DNA of 5,663 nucleotides, taken from positions 28,239 to 33,901 of the forward strand of contig DINK01000032.1 in the NCBI GenBank assembly GCA_002426825.1, written 5' to 3'. This DNA is from Holosporaceae bacterium UBA5542 (GTDB lineage: Bacteria > Pseudomonadota > Alphaproteobacteria > UBA7879 > UBA5542). This document shows positions 1 through 4,908 of this stretch, in pieces. Numbering within the stretch: the stretch's first letter is position 1; the number at the start of each line of letters is the position of its first letter. Position numbers and translations under genes: made by a program. The notes under the pieces are model-generated. The model did not search any database and was not told the DNA's origin. It saw only the letters and a program-made list of their open reading frames with translations.

Positions 1-29
1 GAAGGAACATCCAAAAAAAGTTATTGAAG

Positions 30-551
30 TTATTTAATTTCTTTCAAAGCAGAAAGTCCACTTAAGAAAGGAAGTGAAAGGTTCATGAAAATAATATCAG
101 GGCGGGGGAAACGATTTGATCCTGTTTTGTTCTTTAAAAAATCAATAAGCTGCCTTCCATTGTGTAGAACATGAATGTTGAACGGGCGATCAGAATTAAG
201 AATGGCACTTCGAATCAGCATTTCATCTGTTGGATCATCTTCGACAAGAAGAATTTTAAGAGGAGAGTGTCTTACAACAGAAATTTTTTTGTCTAAGGCT
301 TCTTGAGTGTTAGGTTCTTCATAGCCATCATAAAAATAATTGATAGAGACTCCAAAAATTTCAGAAAGTTCGAATAGAATACCTGCTGTAATACGGGTGA
401 TGCCGTGTTCATATTTTTGGATTTGTTGATGAGATACCCCAAGTCTGTTCCCTAAGTCGATCAGCGTCCACTCTAATTTCTGGCGCCGCTCGCGCACACG
501 CGAGCCAATGAAAATATCGATTGGTTGAGGGTCGTTTAGGTGTTTTTTCAT
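30..551 (-). CDS. XRE-family HTH protein fused to a truncated, degenerate receiver domain
   Basis: This 173-residue protein is a probable DNA-binding regulator. Residues about 12-76 form an XRE/Cro-type helix-turn-helix of the kind common in Alphaproteobacteria; the recognition segment is about 30-50 (LGVSHQQIQKYEHG), and it ends in a typical FGVSINYFYDG tail. Residues about 98-173 resemble the first half of an Rcp1/CheY-like receiver: beta1 with the acidic cluster (ILLVEDD, 100-106) and the beta3 strand (PDIIFMNLSLP, 151-161). The phosphoacceptor position carries Asn157 where Asp is expected. The protein stops after LKEIK, so the Thr/Ser and Lys switch residues of a full receiver of about 120 residues are missing. 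The ATG is preceded by GGAG with a 9-base gap, supporting this start. The HTH call is firm. Loss of phosphorylation is inferred. The target genes are unknown, and autoregulation is possible. Confidence 0.85.
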   Translation of the reverse strand: MKKHLNDPQPIDIFIGSRVRERRQKLEWTLIDLGNRLGVSHQQIQKYEHGITRITAGILFELSEIFGVSINYFYDGYEEPNTQEALDKKISVVRHSPLKILLVEDDPTDEMLIRSAILNSDRPFNIHVLHNGRQLIDFLKNKTGSNRFPRPDIIFMNLSLPFLSGLSALKEIK

Positions 552-596
552 TGTTTATATCTCCACAAGAAATCAAAATGACTATCTTATCGAACA

Positions 597-625
597 TATA
601 TAGAACAAAAAACAAATCAGGAAAA
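597..625 (-). promoter_or_regulatory. Weak candidate promoter of the HTH-receiver gene, flanked by TGTTC repeats
   Basis: On the minus strand a TATATA box (597-602) lies 17 bases from TTTTCC (620-625), which matches only 3 of 6 bases of the -35 consensus. Two direct TGTTC repeats, 11 bases apart, bracket the TATATA box. The placement about 45 bases before the start codon is sensible, but the AT-rich background makes chance matches likely. Confidence 0.25.
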
Positions 626-656
626 GTTTTTTATCTCTTTTCTTTCTAGTTTTGCA

Positions 657-929
657 TCAACACAATCTGTCATCATCAGGCTGAAGTTGAGCATTGCTGA
701 CAAAAGCTTTCATTTCTAAGAGGTAATTTAAAAGATCCCTGTCAAAGGTGAAATGTTTGAGCGTATACATCAAATCTAAGGAAAGACTTCTTGCTTCGTT
801 TTCCACAATAGATTTTGGGTAAACTTTCATTGAGAAATCTGAAGTCATAAACACATCTTTCTCAAAAATTTTAATGAGTATCTCCTGTTGACCTCTTGTT
901 AATCGGCGGGGCGATTGATCGATTACCAT
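657..929 (-). CDS. Uncharacterised 90-residue protein
   Basis: I do not recognise this protein. It is 90 residues, soluble by appearance, with no signal peptide, membrane segment or obvious metal-binding motif. The N-terminal part (about residues 8-25, RRLTRGQQEILIKIFEK) is basic and looks helical. A second helical stretch covers about 44-75, and the C-terminus is acidic (PDDD) and ends in Cys. Reality of the gene is supported by a good Shine-Dalgarno sequence (AGAAGGA about 5 bases before the ATG), by amino-acid composition that looks normal for a protein, and by the lack of a competing frame on either strand. It lies between pal and the HTH-receiver gene, all in the same direction, but with gaps of about 90-105 bases on each side, so shared transcription is possible and not shown. 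It does not look like CpoB/YbgF, the protein often encoded after pal. Confidence 0.6.
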   Translation of the reverse strand: MVIDQSPRRLTRGQQEILIKIFEKDVFMTSDFSMKVYPKSIVENEARSLSLDLMYTLKHFTFDRDLLNYLLEMKAFVSNAQLQPDDDRLC

Positions 930-983
930 TCACATCCTTCTGCGAGAATGTCATGATAATCGATGCGTCGCTATAAAGAAGTT

Positions 984-1002
984 GAAAAAAATGAATTTTT
1001 TC
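984..1002 (-). terminator. AT-only hairpin downstream of pal
   Basis: GAAAAAA and TTTTTTC form a 7-base inverted repeat around a 5-base loop, about 17 bases after the pal stop, with a run of T on the minus-strand 3' side. Because the stem is almost entirely A-T it would be weak as an intrinsic terminator. It may also fall in the 5' untranslated region of the 90-residue gene. Confidence 0.25.
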
Positions 1003-1004
1003 TA

Positions 1005-1032
1005 ATTATAGGAGAATTTTATTGGGGGATAA
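1005..1032 (-). promoter_or_regulatory. Candidate promoter for the 90-residue gene
   Basis: A perfect TATAAT (-10) lies on the minus strand at 1005-1010, just after the pal stop codon. The best -35 match is TTATCC at 1027-1032 with a 16-base gap, only 3 of 6, and it lies within the end of pal. Transcription would begin near 998 and leave a leader of about 70 bases before the ATG at 929. The -10 is convincing; the -35 is not. Confidence 0.35.
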
Positions 1033-1525
1033 CGATGGCCACCCGGTTTTGAGCCCAGGCAGCTTCATTTGAGCCAAATACAACGGGATCATCTTTTCCT
1101 TTGCTAATTACCGTAATGCGTCGGCTGCTAATGCCCTGGGAAACAAGGTAACGCTTTACTGTGTTCGCCCGTCTTTCGCCAAGCCCTATGTTGTAGTCTC
1201 GAGTACCACGCTCATCGCAATGACCTACCACTGTGATGTTTATTTCAGGATTGTCTTGAAGCCACTGACTTTGTGTTTTAAGGGCTGCGCGACTGCCGGC
1301 GTCAAGGCTGTAAGAATCGTATTCATAAAAAGCCCTGTCTTGAACTAAGACGCGACCATCGGCATCTGTGCGTTCACCTGTTTCGGCCAAATTGTTGCTG
1401 GTAAGAAGATAAGAAGAGCGACCATATCCAGCCGTATCACGCTTGGTTGAACATCCTTTTTTAAGAGGGCATTTGCAGGCAGTGAGGGCGCACAGAATCG
1501 CAATAGAAAGATAGAGAATTTTCAT
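1019..1525 (-). CDS. pal: Peptidoglycan-associated lipoprotein Pal
   Basis: Pal is an outer-membrane lipoprotein that binds the peptidoglycan stem peptide and interacts with TolB/TolA to keep the envelope constricted and intact during division. The 168-residue protein has a short signal peptide with lipobox LTAC, placing the lipidated Cys at residue 17. The next residue is Lys, not Asp, consistent with outer-membrane sorting. A linker leads to an OmpA-like domain at about 67-168. Its hallmarks are GHCDERGTRDYN (101-112), LGERRANTVKRYL (115-127) and SNEAAWAQNRV (152-162); Asp104 and the Arg pair 118-119 fall in the peptidoglycan-binding motif. Length and motif order are normal for the family. 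The start is preceded by AGG about 8 bases upstream and by a consensus promoter. No tol gene is adjacent: pal stands alone, divergent from rpsD. The N-terminus is unusually rich in Cys (12, 17, 19, 25). Confidence 0.96.
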   Translation of the reverse strand: MKILYLSIAILCALTACKCPLKKGCSTKRDTAGYGRSSYLLTSNNLAETGERTDADGRVLVQDRAFYEYDSYSLDAGSRAALKTQSQWLQDNPEINITVVGHCDERGTRDYNIGLGERRANTVKRYLVSQGISSRRITVISKGKDDPVVFGSNEAAWAQNRVAIVIPQ

Positions 1526-1532
1526 GATTGTA

Positions 1533-1545
1533 CCTAGTTTTTAAT
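1533..1545 (-). repeat. Leader motif ATTAAAAACTAGG, pal copy
   Basis: This 13-base sequence includes the pal Shine-Dalgarno core. An exact copy in the opposite orientation lies at 1690-1702 before rpsD, so the two form an inverted repeat flanking the divergent control region. Each copy sits about 7 bases before its start codon. Confidence 0.7.
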
Positions 1546-1557
1546 TAACGAGTACCC

Positions 1558-1585
1558 ATTATAGTTAAAAAACAAACGCTGTCAA
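1558..1585 (-). promoter_or_regulatory. Consensus sigma-70 promoter of pal
   Basis: On the minus strand, TTGACA (1580-1585) and TATAAT (1558-1563) match the consensus at all 12 positions with a 16-base spacer. Transcription should start near 1551, giving a leader of about 25 bases. This indicates strong, constitutive, pal-specific transcription. Confidence 0.85.
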
Positions 1586-1617
1586 AAGAGAAAAGCATGC
1601 ACTTTTCCTTTAAAACA

Positions 1618-1647
1618 TTGACATTCCAATGCGAATTCGGATACAAG
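1618..1647 (+). promoter_or_regulatory. Probable sigma-70 promoter of rpsD
   Basis: A perfect TTGACA (1618-1623) is followed after 18 bases by TACAAG (1642-1647), 4 of 6 for the -10. The start would be near 1654, leaving a leader of about 55 bases. It is back-to-back with the pal promoter, with the two -35 boxes about 30 bases apart. Confidence 0.55.
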
Positions 1648-1652
1648 GGTGT

Positions 1653-1705
1653 GTTCATTTTCGAATGGGAACGGCGCGTTTTGTTCTACATTAAAAACTA
1701 GGAAC
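1653..1705 (+). promoter_or_regulatory. rpsD leader with two GUUC...GAAC hairpins, the second covering the Shine-Dalgarno
   Basis: Hairpin 1 pairs GTTCATT (1653-1659) with AATGGGAAC (1664-1672) through a TTCG loop with two bulged G. Hairpin 2 pairs GTTCTA (1683-1688) with TAGGAAC (1699-1705), with one bulged G, and its 3' arm contains the ribosome binding site. The GTTC and GAAC arms are interchangeable between the two hairpins, so alternative pairing is possible. The stems are short. S4 represses its own mRNA in several bacteria, so a regulatory role is plausible but inferred. Confidence 0.35.
1690..1702 (+). repeat. Leader motif ATTAAAAACTAGG, rpsD copy
   Basis: Exact inverted counterpart of 1533-1545 in front of pal; it carries the rpsD Shine-Dalgarno core (AGGA when the next base is included), 7 bases before the ATG. 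Confidence 0.7.
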
Positions 1706-1709
1706 GACT

Positions 1710-2330
1710 ATGAGTAAACGTTTAGAAACTAAATATAAGATTAATAGGCGACTTGGACTTAACCTTTGGGGACGTCCTAAGAGCCCGGTTAATTCAAGAA
1801 GTTACGGCCCTGGCCAACATGGTCAAAACGGGCGTCGCAAGAAGCCAACAGATTATGGTATTCAGCTGACAGCGAAACAAAAGCTGAAAGGATACTATGG
1901 CAACATTGGCGAAAAGCAATTTAGAAAACTTTTCGAAAAGGCTTCTTCTAAACGTGGAGACACAGGTGAAAACTTAATTGAGCTACTAGAGCGCCGTCTG
2001 GACTCAGTTGTTTATCGCTTGTGCTTTGTCCCCACTGTTTTCGCGGCACGCCAGTTTGTAAACCATGGCCATGTGTTGGTAAATGGCAAGCGTGTTAACA
2101 TTCCTTCATACCTTGTAAGTGAAGGAGATGTTATTGAAGTACGCCAAAAATCCAAAGAGATTCCCATGGTGATTGAATCTGTTAAATCAGGCGAACGTGA
2201 AGTGCCTGATTATATGGAATCAGATCCTAAGGCCATGAAAGGAAAGCTGTTGCGCATTCCTAATTTGGCAGATGTGCCTTATCCGGTGCAGATGGAACCC
2301 AATCTTGTGATTGAGTTCTATTCACGGTAA
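1710..2330 (+). CDS. rpsD: 30S ribosomal protein S4
   Basis: S4 binds the 5' domain of 16S rRNA and is one of the two proteins that start small-subunit assembly; it also contributes to decoding fidelity. The 206-residue product has the normal bacterial length. It begins [16 protein letters not shown], carries the conserved [15 protein letters not shown] segment (31-45), and has an S4 RNA-binding domain at about 95-155 ([10 protein letters not shown], then [20 protein letters not shown]). It closes with the expected [14 protein letters not shown]. There are no N-terminal zinc-binding cysteines, so it is the zinc-independent form. The start is set by AGGA 7 bases upstream. It has its own promoter and a strong terminator, so it is apparently a single-gene unit rather than part of the alpha (rpsM-rpsK) operon. 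S4 is an mRNA repressor in other bacteria, which makes the leader hairpins of interest. Confidence 0.98.
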   Translation: MSKRLETKYKINRRLGLNLWGRPKSPVNSRSYGPGQHGQNGRRKKPTDYGIQLTAKQKLKGYYGNIGEKQFRKLFEKASSKRGDTGENLIELLERRLDSVVYRLCFVPTVFAARQFVNHGHVLVNGKRVNIPSYLVSEGDVIEVRQKSKEIPMVIESVKSGEREVPDYMESDPKAMKGKLLRIPNLADVPYPVQMEPNLVIEFYSR

Positions 2331-2349
2331 AGGTGATATGTATTAAACC

Positions 2350-2386
2350 AAAAAAGGGGCAGCAGTTTTTTCTGTTGCCCTTTTTT
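2350..2386 (+). terminator. Strong intrinsic terminator after rpsD
   Basis: GGGCAGCAG (2357-2365) and CTGTTGCCC (2372-2380) form a 9-base-pair stem with one G-U pair around a T6 loop. The stem is flanked by A6 and T6 runs, so it could also work on the minus strand. It sits 20 bases after the rpsD stop and ends only 17 bases before argS. Confidence 0.9.
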
Positions 2387-2403
2387 GTATAGCTTGAAAA
2401 TTA

Positions 2404-4140
2404 ATGATTTCCCTTCAGCTGCACATAACCGATCTTTTAACCAAAGCACTTGATGTATGTGGGTATGATGAGCCTGCTTTTGTAAAGGCGTCTGATCGGC
2501 CCGACTTGTCAGACTATCAGTCAACTGTAGCACTTTCTTTGGGGAAAAAATTAAAAACAAATCCTGTGGAAATTGCAAACAAGTTGAAAGAGGCTTTAAG
2601 TGTCTCGGCGGACAGTTTGGAAATCTTTGTTGCAGGTCCTGGATTTCTAAATTTCAAATGTACAGATGCTTGTTTAATGGCCTATTTGTCAAAAGGCATT
2701 GCCCCTATAAAAGCTGCCGCATCCCAGAATGTTATTGTGGATTATGGAGGCCCGAATGTAGCCAAACCTATGCATGTTGGCCATTTGCGGTCGAGTATTA
2801 TTGGAGAATCACTTAAGCGTCTTTGTCGATATAAGGGGCATGTAGTTTTGGGTGATATTCATTTGGGCGACTGGGGCACCCAAATGGGTATGCTGATTGT
2901 GGCACTTCAAGAAAAGCATCCAGACCTTCCCTATTTTGATAATAGTTTTGAAGGTGCATATCCAGAGACTTCTCCTGTTACGCTTGATCAACTACAAGAA
3001 ATATATCCCCAAATTTCAAGTCGGTGTAAGGAAGACGAATCGCTTGCTGAAAAGGCGCGTACGGCAACATACGAATTGCAAAATGGTCGGCCCGGATATC
3101 GTGCTTTGTGGCAGCACTTTGTGTGTGTATCCGTTAATGATATGAAAAGAAATTTTGAACATTTGAATGTATCTTTTGAGCAATGGTTTGGGGAAAGCCG
3201 GTATCAAGAGGCTATTCCATCTATGATTGCTGCTTATGAAAAAAAGGGGCTTGTTCGAGAAAGTGATGGGGCTCTTGTTATTGATGTGGCTTCCTCGACA
3301 GATAAAAAAGAAATGCCACCTCTTATTCTTAAAAAGAAAGATGGTGGGTTTCTGTATGCCACGACAGATTTGGCAACCATTGAAGAGCGTGTCCATACTT
3401 TTAATGCAGATCGGATTATTTATGTTGTTGATGGCCGCCAACGGTTGCATTTTGAGCAAGTATTTCGAGCTGCTGAAAAAGTAGGCCATAAAACAACATT
3501 TGATTTTATCGGGTTTGGGACCATGAATGGGCCAGACAACAAGCCGTTTAAGACGCGTTCTGGTGGGGCCATGCGCCTGGAAGAGCTTATTCAAATGTTA
3601 ACTGAAGAAGCTGCTGTACGTATCAAAGAGGCACGGGGTGATTTTGAAACGAAGGAAGATGAAGCTCGTGCCCAAGCGATTGGTGTGGCTGCGTTAAAGT
3701 TTGCAGATTTGCAGCACAACCCAAGTCAGAACTACCAGTTTGATCTTAAAAAGTTTATGAACTTTGAAGGAAAGACGGGCCCTTATTTGCTTTATGCTCT
3801 TGTTCGTATTTTTGCATTATTGGAAAAAACGTCGGAAGAAACAATTGATTTTAAAGATCATACACTTTCTTTGAGTTCAGCAGAACGCATACTGATGCTA
3901 AAAATTTTACAGACAGAAGAAGTGATTGAGCGTGCCTATCAAGCTCTAAGCCCCCACTTCTTATGTGACTTTGCTTTTGATGTCGCCCAGGTGTTTAGCC
4001 GTTTTTATAGTGCACATCCTATTCTTTCTGAAAAGGACGATATGAAGCGACATCTTCGTTTGTGGCTTTGCACAAAAACGAAAGAAACGCTCTTGTTGTT
4101 ATTAGAGTTGTTGGGTATTAGTTGTGTGAATAAAATGTAA
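2404..4140 (+). CDS. argS: Arginyl-tRNA synthetase
   Basis: This class I synthetase charges tRNA-Arg with arginine using ATP in the cytoplasm. The 578-residue protein is full length. An N-terminal Add-1 tRNA-binding domain covers about 1-100. The Rossmann catalytic core opens with the HIGH-type motif HVGH (124-127) inside GGPNVAKPMHVGHLRSSIIG, followed by LGDWGTQMG (154-162). The KMSKS equivalent is the family-typical FKTRSGG (382-388). From about 452 a DALR anticodon-binding domain follows (FEGKTGPYLLYALVRI), ending LLELLGISCVNKM, close to the usual C-terminus. The start is fixed: an in-frame TGA lies at 2395-2397, and ATG 2404 is the first start codon after it. No Shine-Dalgarno is visible before it, and the rpsD terminator ends 17 bases upstream with no convincing -35/-10 pair in between. 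Expression by terminator read-through or a very short leader is inferred. Confidence 0.98.
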   Translation: MISLQLHITDLLTKALDVCGYDEPAFVKASDRPDLSDYQSTVALSLGKKLKTNPVEIANKLKEALSVSADSLEIFVAGPGFLNFKCTDACLMAYLSKGIAPIKAAASQNVIVDYGGPNVAKPMHVGHLRSSIIGESLKRLCRYKGHVVLGDIHLGDWGTQMGMLIVALQEKHPDLPYFDNSFEGAYPETSPVTLDQLQEIYPQISSRCKEDESLAEKARTATYELQNGRPGYRALWQHFVCVSVNDMKRNFEHLNVSFEQWFGESRYQEAIPSMIAAYEKKGLVRESDGALVIDVASSTDKKEMPPLILKKKDGGFLYATTDLATIEERVHTFNADRIIYVVDGRQRLHFEQVFRAAEKVGHKTTFDFIGFGTMNGPDNKPFKTRSGGAMRLEELIQMLTEEAAVRIKEARGDFETKEDEARAQAIGVAALKFADLQHNPSQNYQFDLKKFMNFEGKTGPYLLYALVRIFALLEKTSEETIDFKDHTLSLSSAERILMLKILQTEEVIERAYQALSPHFLCDFAFDVAQVFSRFYSAHPILSEKDDMKRHLRLWLCTKTKETLLLLLELLGISCVNKM

Positions 4141-4152
4141 ATGTAAGTACAT
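4141..4152. repeat. Short palindrome ATGTAAGTACAT after argS
   Basis: ATGTA and TACAT form a perfect 5-base inverted repeat around AG, immediately after the argS stop. It has no T-run and is too small to be an intrinsic terminator. A protein-binding site is possible; chance is also plausible in AT-rich sequence. Confidence 0.3.
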
Positions 4153-4178
4153 ATTATGAATAAAAAATATCGCCTTTA

Positions 4179-4207
4179 TTGACATGAAAAAAAAACAGGT
4201 GCATCAT
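4179..4207 (+). promoter_or_regulatory. Probable sigma-70 promoter of ihfB
   Basis: A perfect TTGACA (4179-4184) is followed after exactly 17 bases by CATCAT (4202-4207), 4 of 6 for the -10. The predicted start near 4214 gives a leader of about 30 bases that contains the strong Shine-Dalgarno GGAGGGAG at 4229-4236, 7 bases before the ATG. A run of nine A lies inside the spacer. Confidence 0.6.
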
Positions 4208-4243
4208 TAGTTATCAAAAAAAAGTTATGGAGGGAGTTATAAC

Positions 4244-4531
4244 ATGACCAGATCAGAACTTGCAGCACGATTAGCTGAGAAAATGCCAACAACATCTCCG
4301 CGTGAAGTTGAGAAAATTGTTGCCGTTATTTTTGAAGAGATCTCGCATGCTCTTGAAAAAGGAAAGCGTGTGGAATTGAGAGGCTTTGGTGCCTTTTCTG
4401 TTAAACAAAGAAAAGAAAGATTGGGTATTGACCCAAGAGATGGTCGCTCTATCCAAGTTGGATCACGGCACGTACCATACTTCCGTGCTGGAAAACCATT
4501 ATTGCATAACTTAAACGACAACCACCGTTAA
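4244..4531 (+). CDS. ihfB: Integration host factor beta subunit
   Basis: IHF-beta pairs with IHF-alpha to form a sequence-preferring DNA-bending protein that shapes promoters, replication origins and recombination sites. The 95-residue product has the family length. It shows the HU/IHF fold: a helical dimerisation part at 1-40 (MTRSELAARLAEKM, then VEKIVAVIFEEIS), the hallmark RGFGAFSV (46-53), and the DNA-intercalating arm with Pro64 in GIDPRDG. It ends VPYFRAGKPLLHNL (77-90). The residues around the RGFG motif and the C-terminal VPYFRAGK favour IHF-beta over IHF-alpha or HU. Confirming the exact paralogue needs an alignment. It is preceded by a very strong Shine-Dalgarno and its own promoter. 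In many Proteobacteria ihfB follows rpsA; here it follows argS. Confidence 0.93.
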   Translation: MTRSELAARLAEKMPTTSPREVEKIVAVIFEEISHALEKGKRVELRGFGAFSVKQRKERLGIDPRDGRSIQVGSRHVPYFRAGKPLLHNLNDNHR

Positions 4532-4541
4532 TAAAAATGGG

Positions 4542-4574
4542 GGCCTGGTGATAAGATGTTGCTGGGCCTTTGTT
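4542..4574 (+). terminator. Probable intrinsic terminator after ihfB
   Basis: GGCC (4542-4545) pairs with GGCC (4565-4568), and the stem extends inward through several G-U pairs. It is followed by TTTGTTT. The G-U-rich stem and broken T-run make it weaker than the rpsD and rpsU terminators, but the placement 10 bases after the stop is right. Confidence 0.5.
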
Positions 4575-4579
4575 TCCTG

Positions 4580-4595
4580 TTTGAAATTTTTCAAA
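4580..4595. repeat. Palindrome TTTGAAATTTTTCAAA over the rpsU -35 region
   Basis: TTTGAAA and TTTCAAA form a perfect 7-base inverted repeat with a 2-base centre, overlapping the proposed rpsU -35 box. It could be an operator. It could also be a chance product of AT-rich DNA. Confidence 0.4.
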
Positions 4596-4609
4596 AAAAC
4601 TATTATATA
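4581..4609 (+). promoter_or_regulatory. Probable sigma-70 promoter of rpsU
   Basis: TTGAAA (4581-4586, 5 of 6) and TATATA (4604-4609, 4 of 6) are separated by 17 bases. Transcription would begin near 4616, about 27 bases before the TTG start at 4643. Confidence 0.5.
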
Positions 4610-4626
4610 TAGAGAACACTAACCAG

Positions 4627-4633
4627 AAAGGAA
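4627..4633 (+). promoter_or_regulatory. Shine-Dalgarno that decides the rpsU start
   Basis: AAAGGAA lies 9-10 bases before the TTG at 4643, a workable spacing. It directly abuts the in-frame GTG at 4634, which is too close to be used. This makes TTG the preferred start. Confidence 0.6.
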
Positions 4634-4642
4634 GTGATTTTT

Positions 4643-4846
4643 TTGCGAGTTACTGTTCATGAGAATAATCTCGAACAAGCTATGCGTGTTTTGAAGAAAA
4701 AGCTTCAGCGCGAAGGTGTTTTCAGAGAAATGAAAATGCGTCGTAATTTTGAGAAGCCTTCAGAACGTCGTGTGCGAGAAAAAGCTGAAGCGGGTCGCCG
4801 TTTTAGAAAGCTTTTGCGCAAACGCATGGAACGCGAAGGATTTTAA
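4643..4846 (+). CDS. rpsU: 30S ribosomal protein S21
   Basis: S21 is a small, very basic small-subunit protein that sits near the 3' end of 16S rRNA and helps initiation on mRNA. Read from the TTG at 4643 it has 67 residues and begins [20 protein letters not shown], which lines up with the usual alphaproteobacterial N-terminus (M-x-V-x-V-x-[DE]-N-N) without extra residues. The conserved [21 protein letters not shown] follows; the rest is rich in Arg and Lys, ending RKRMEREGF. An in-frame GTG at 4634 would add three residues (M-I-F before the conserved Leu/Met), but it abuts the Shine-Dalgarno. The gene has its own promoter and a very strong terminator, so it is monocistronic. It is not linked to dnaG-rpoD, its partners in Gammaproteobacteria. 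Confidence 0.95.
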   Translation: MRVTVHENNLEQAMRVLKKKLQREGVFREMKMRRNFEKPSERRVREKAEAGRRFRKLLRKRMEREGF

Positions 4847-4847
4847 G

Positions 4848-4874
4848 AAAAACCCGCCGAAAGGCGGGTTTTTT
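4848..4874 (+). terminator. Very strong intrinsic terminator after rpsU
   Basis: CCCGCC (4853-4858) and GGCGGG (4863-4868) form a GC stem closed by a GAAA tetraloop, flanked by A5 before and T6 after. It begins one base after the rpsU stop codon, and is the clearest terminator in the window. Confidence 0.95.
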
Positions 4875-4879
4875 CATTC

Positions 4880-4908
4880 TTGTGATTCCCCTTAAATATT
4901 CTTACTAT
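4880..4908 (+). promoter_or_regulatory. Candidate recG promoter implying a leaderless mRNA
   Basis: TTGTGA (4880-4885, 4 of 6) and TACTAT (4903-4908, 4 of 6) are 17 bases apart. The -10 ends only 7 bases before the recG ATG, so transcription would start at or beside the start codon. It lies just after the rpsU terminator, where a new promoter is needed. Confidence 0.4.

Noticed and set aside
2..37. Possible 3' end of a plus-strand gene (KEHPKKVIEVI then TAA) converging on the HTH-receiver gene
   Set aside because: Only 11 codons are visible; nothing identifies a family, and the stop overlaps the minus-strand gene's end. It may be real but cannot be supported from this window.
621..642. GAAAAG/CTTTTC hairpin as a terminator of the 90-residue gene
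   Set aside because: The stem is six mostly A-T pairs with a 10-base loop and the T-run is interrupted; not distinguishable from AT-rich background.
1533..1555. A pal leader hairpin (GTACT with AGGTAC, bulged G) resembling the rpsD hairpin, with an apparent A-U/U-A compensatory pair
   Set aside because: The consensus promoter places the pal transcription start near 1551, so most of the 5' arm would not be in the mRNA.
2330..2404. T-box or amino-acid attenuator controlling argS
   Set aside because: The gap is too short for a T-box, there is no leader peptide with Arg codons, and the hairpin is fully explained as the rpsD terminator.
3016..3594. 192-codon open frame on the minus strand opposite argS
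   Set aside because: It lies wholly within the well-identified argS frame, and its translation is low-complexity with no recognisable domain; it is a shadow frame.
4160..4180. AATAAA/TTTATT inverted repeat as an argS terminator
   Set aside because: All A-T stem, no T-run after it, and it overlaps the ihfB -35 box.
4634..4636. GTG as the start of rpsU
   Set aside because: It abuts the Shine-Dalgarno and adds residues not usual at the S21 N-terminus.
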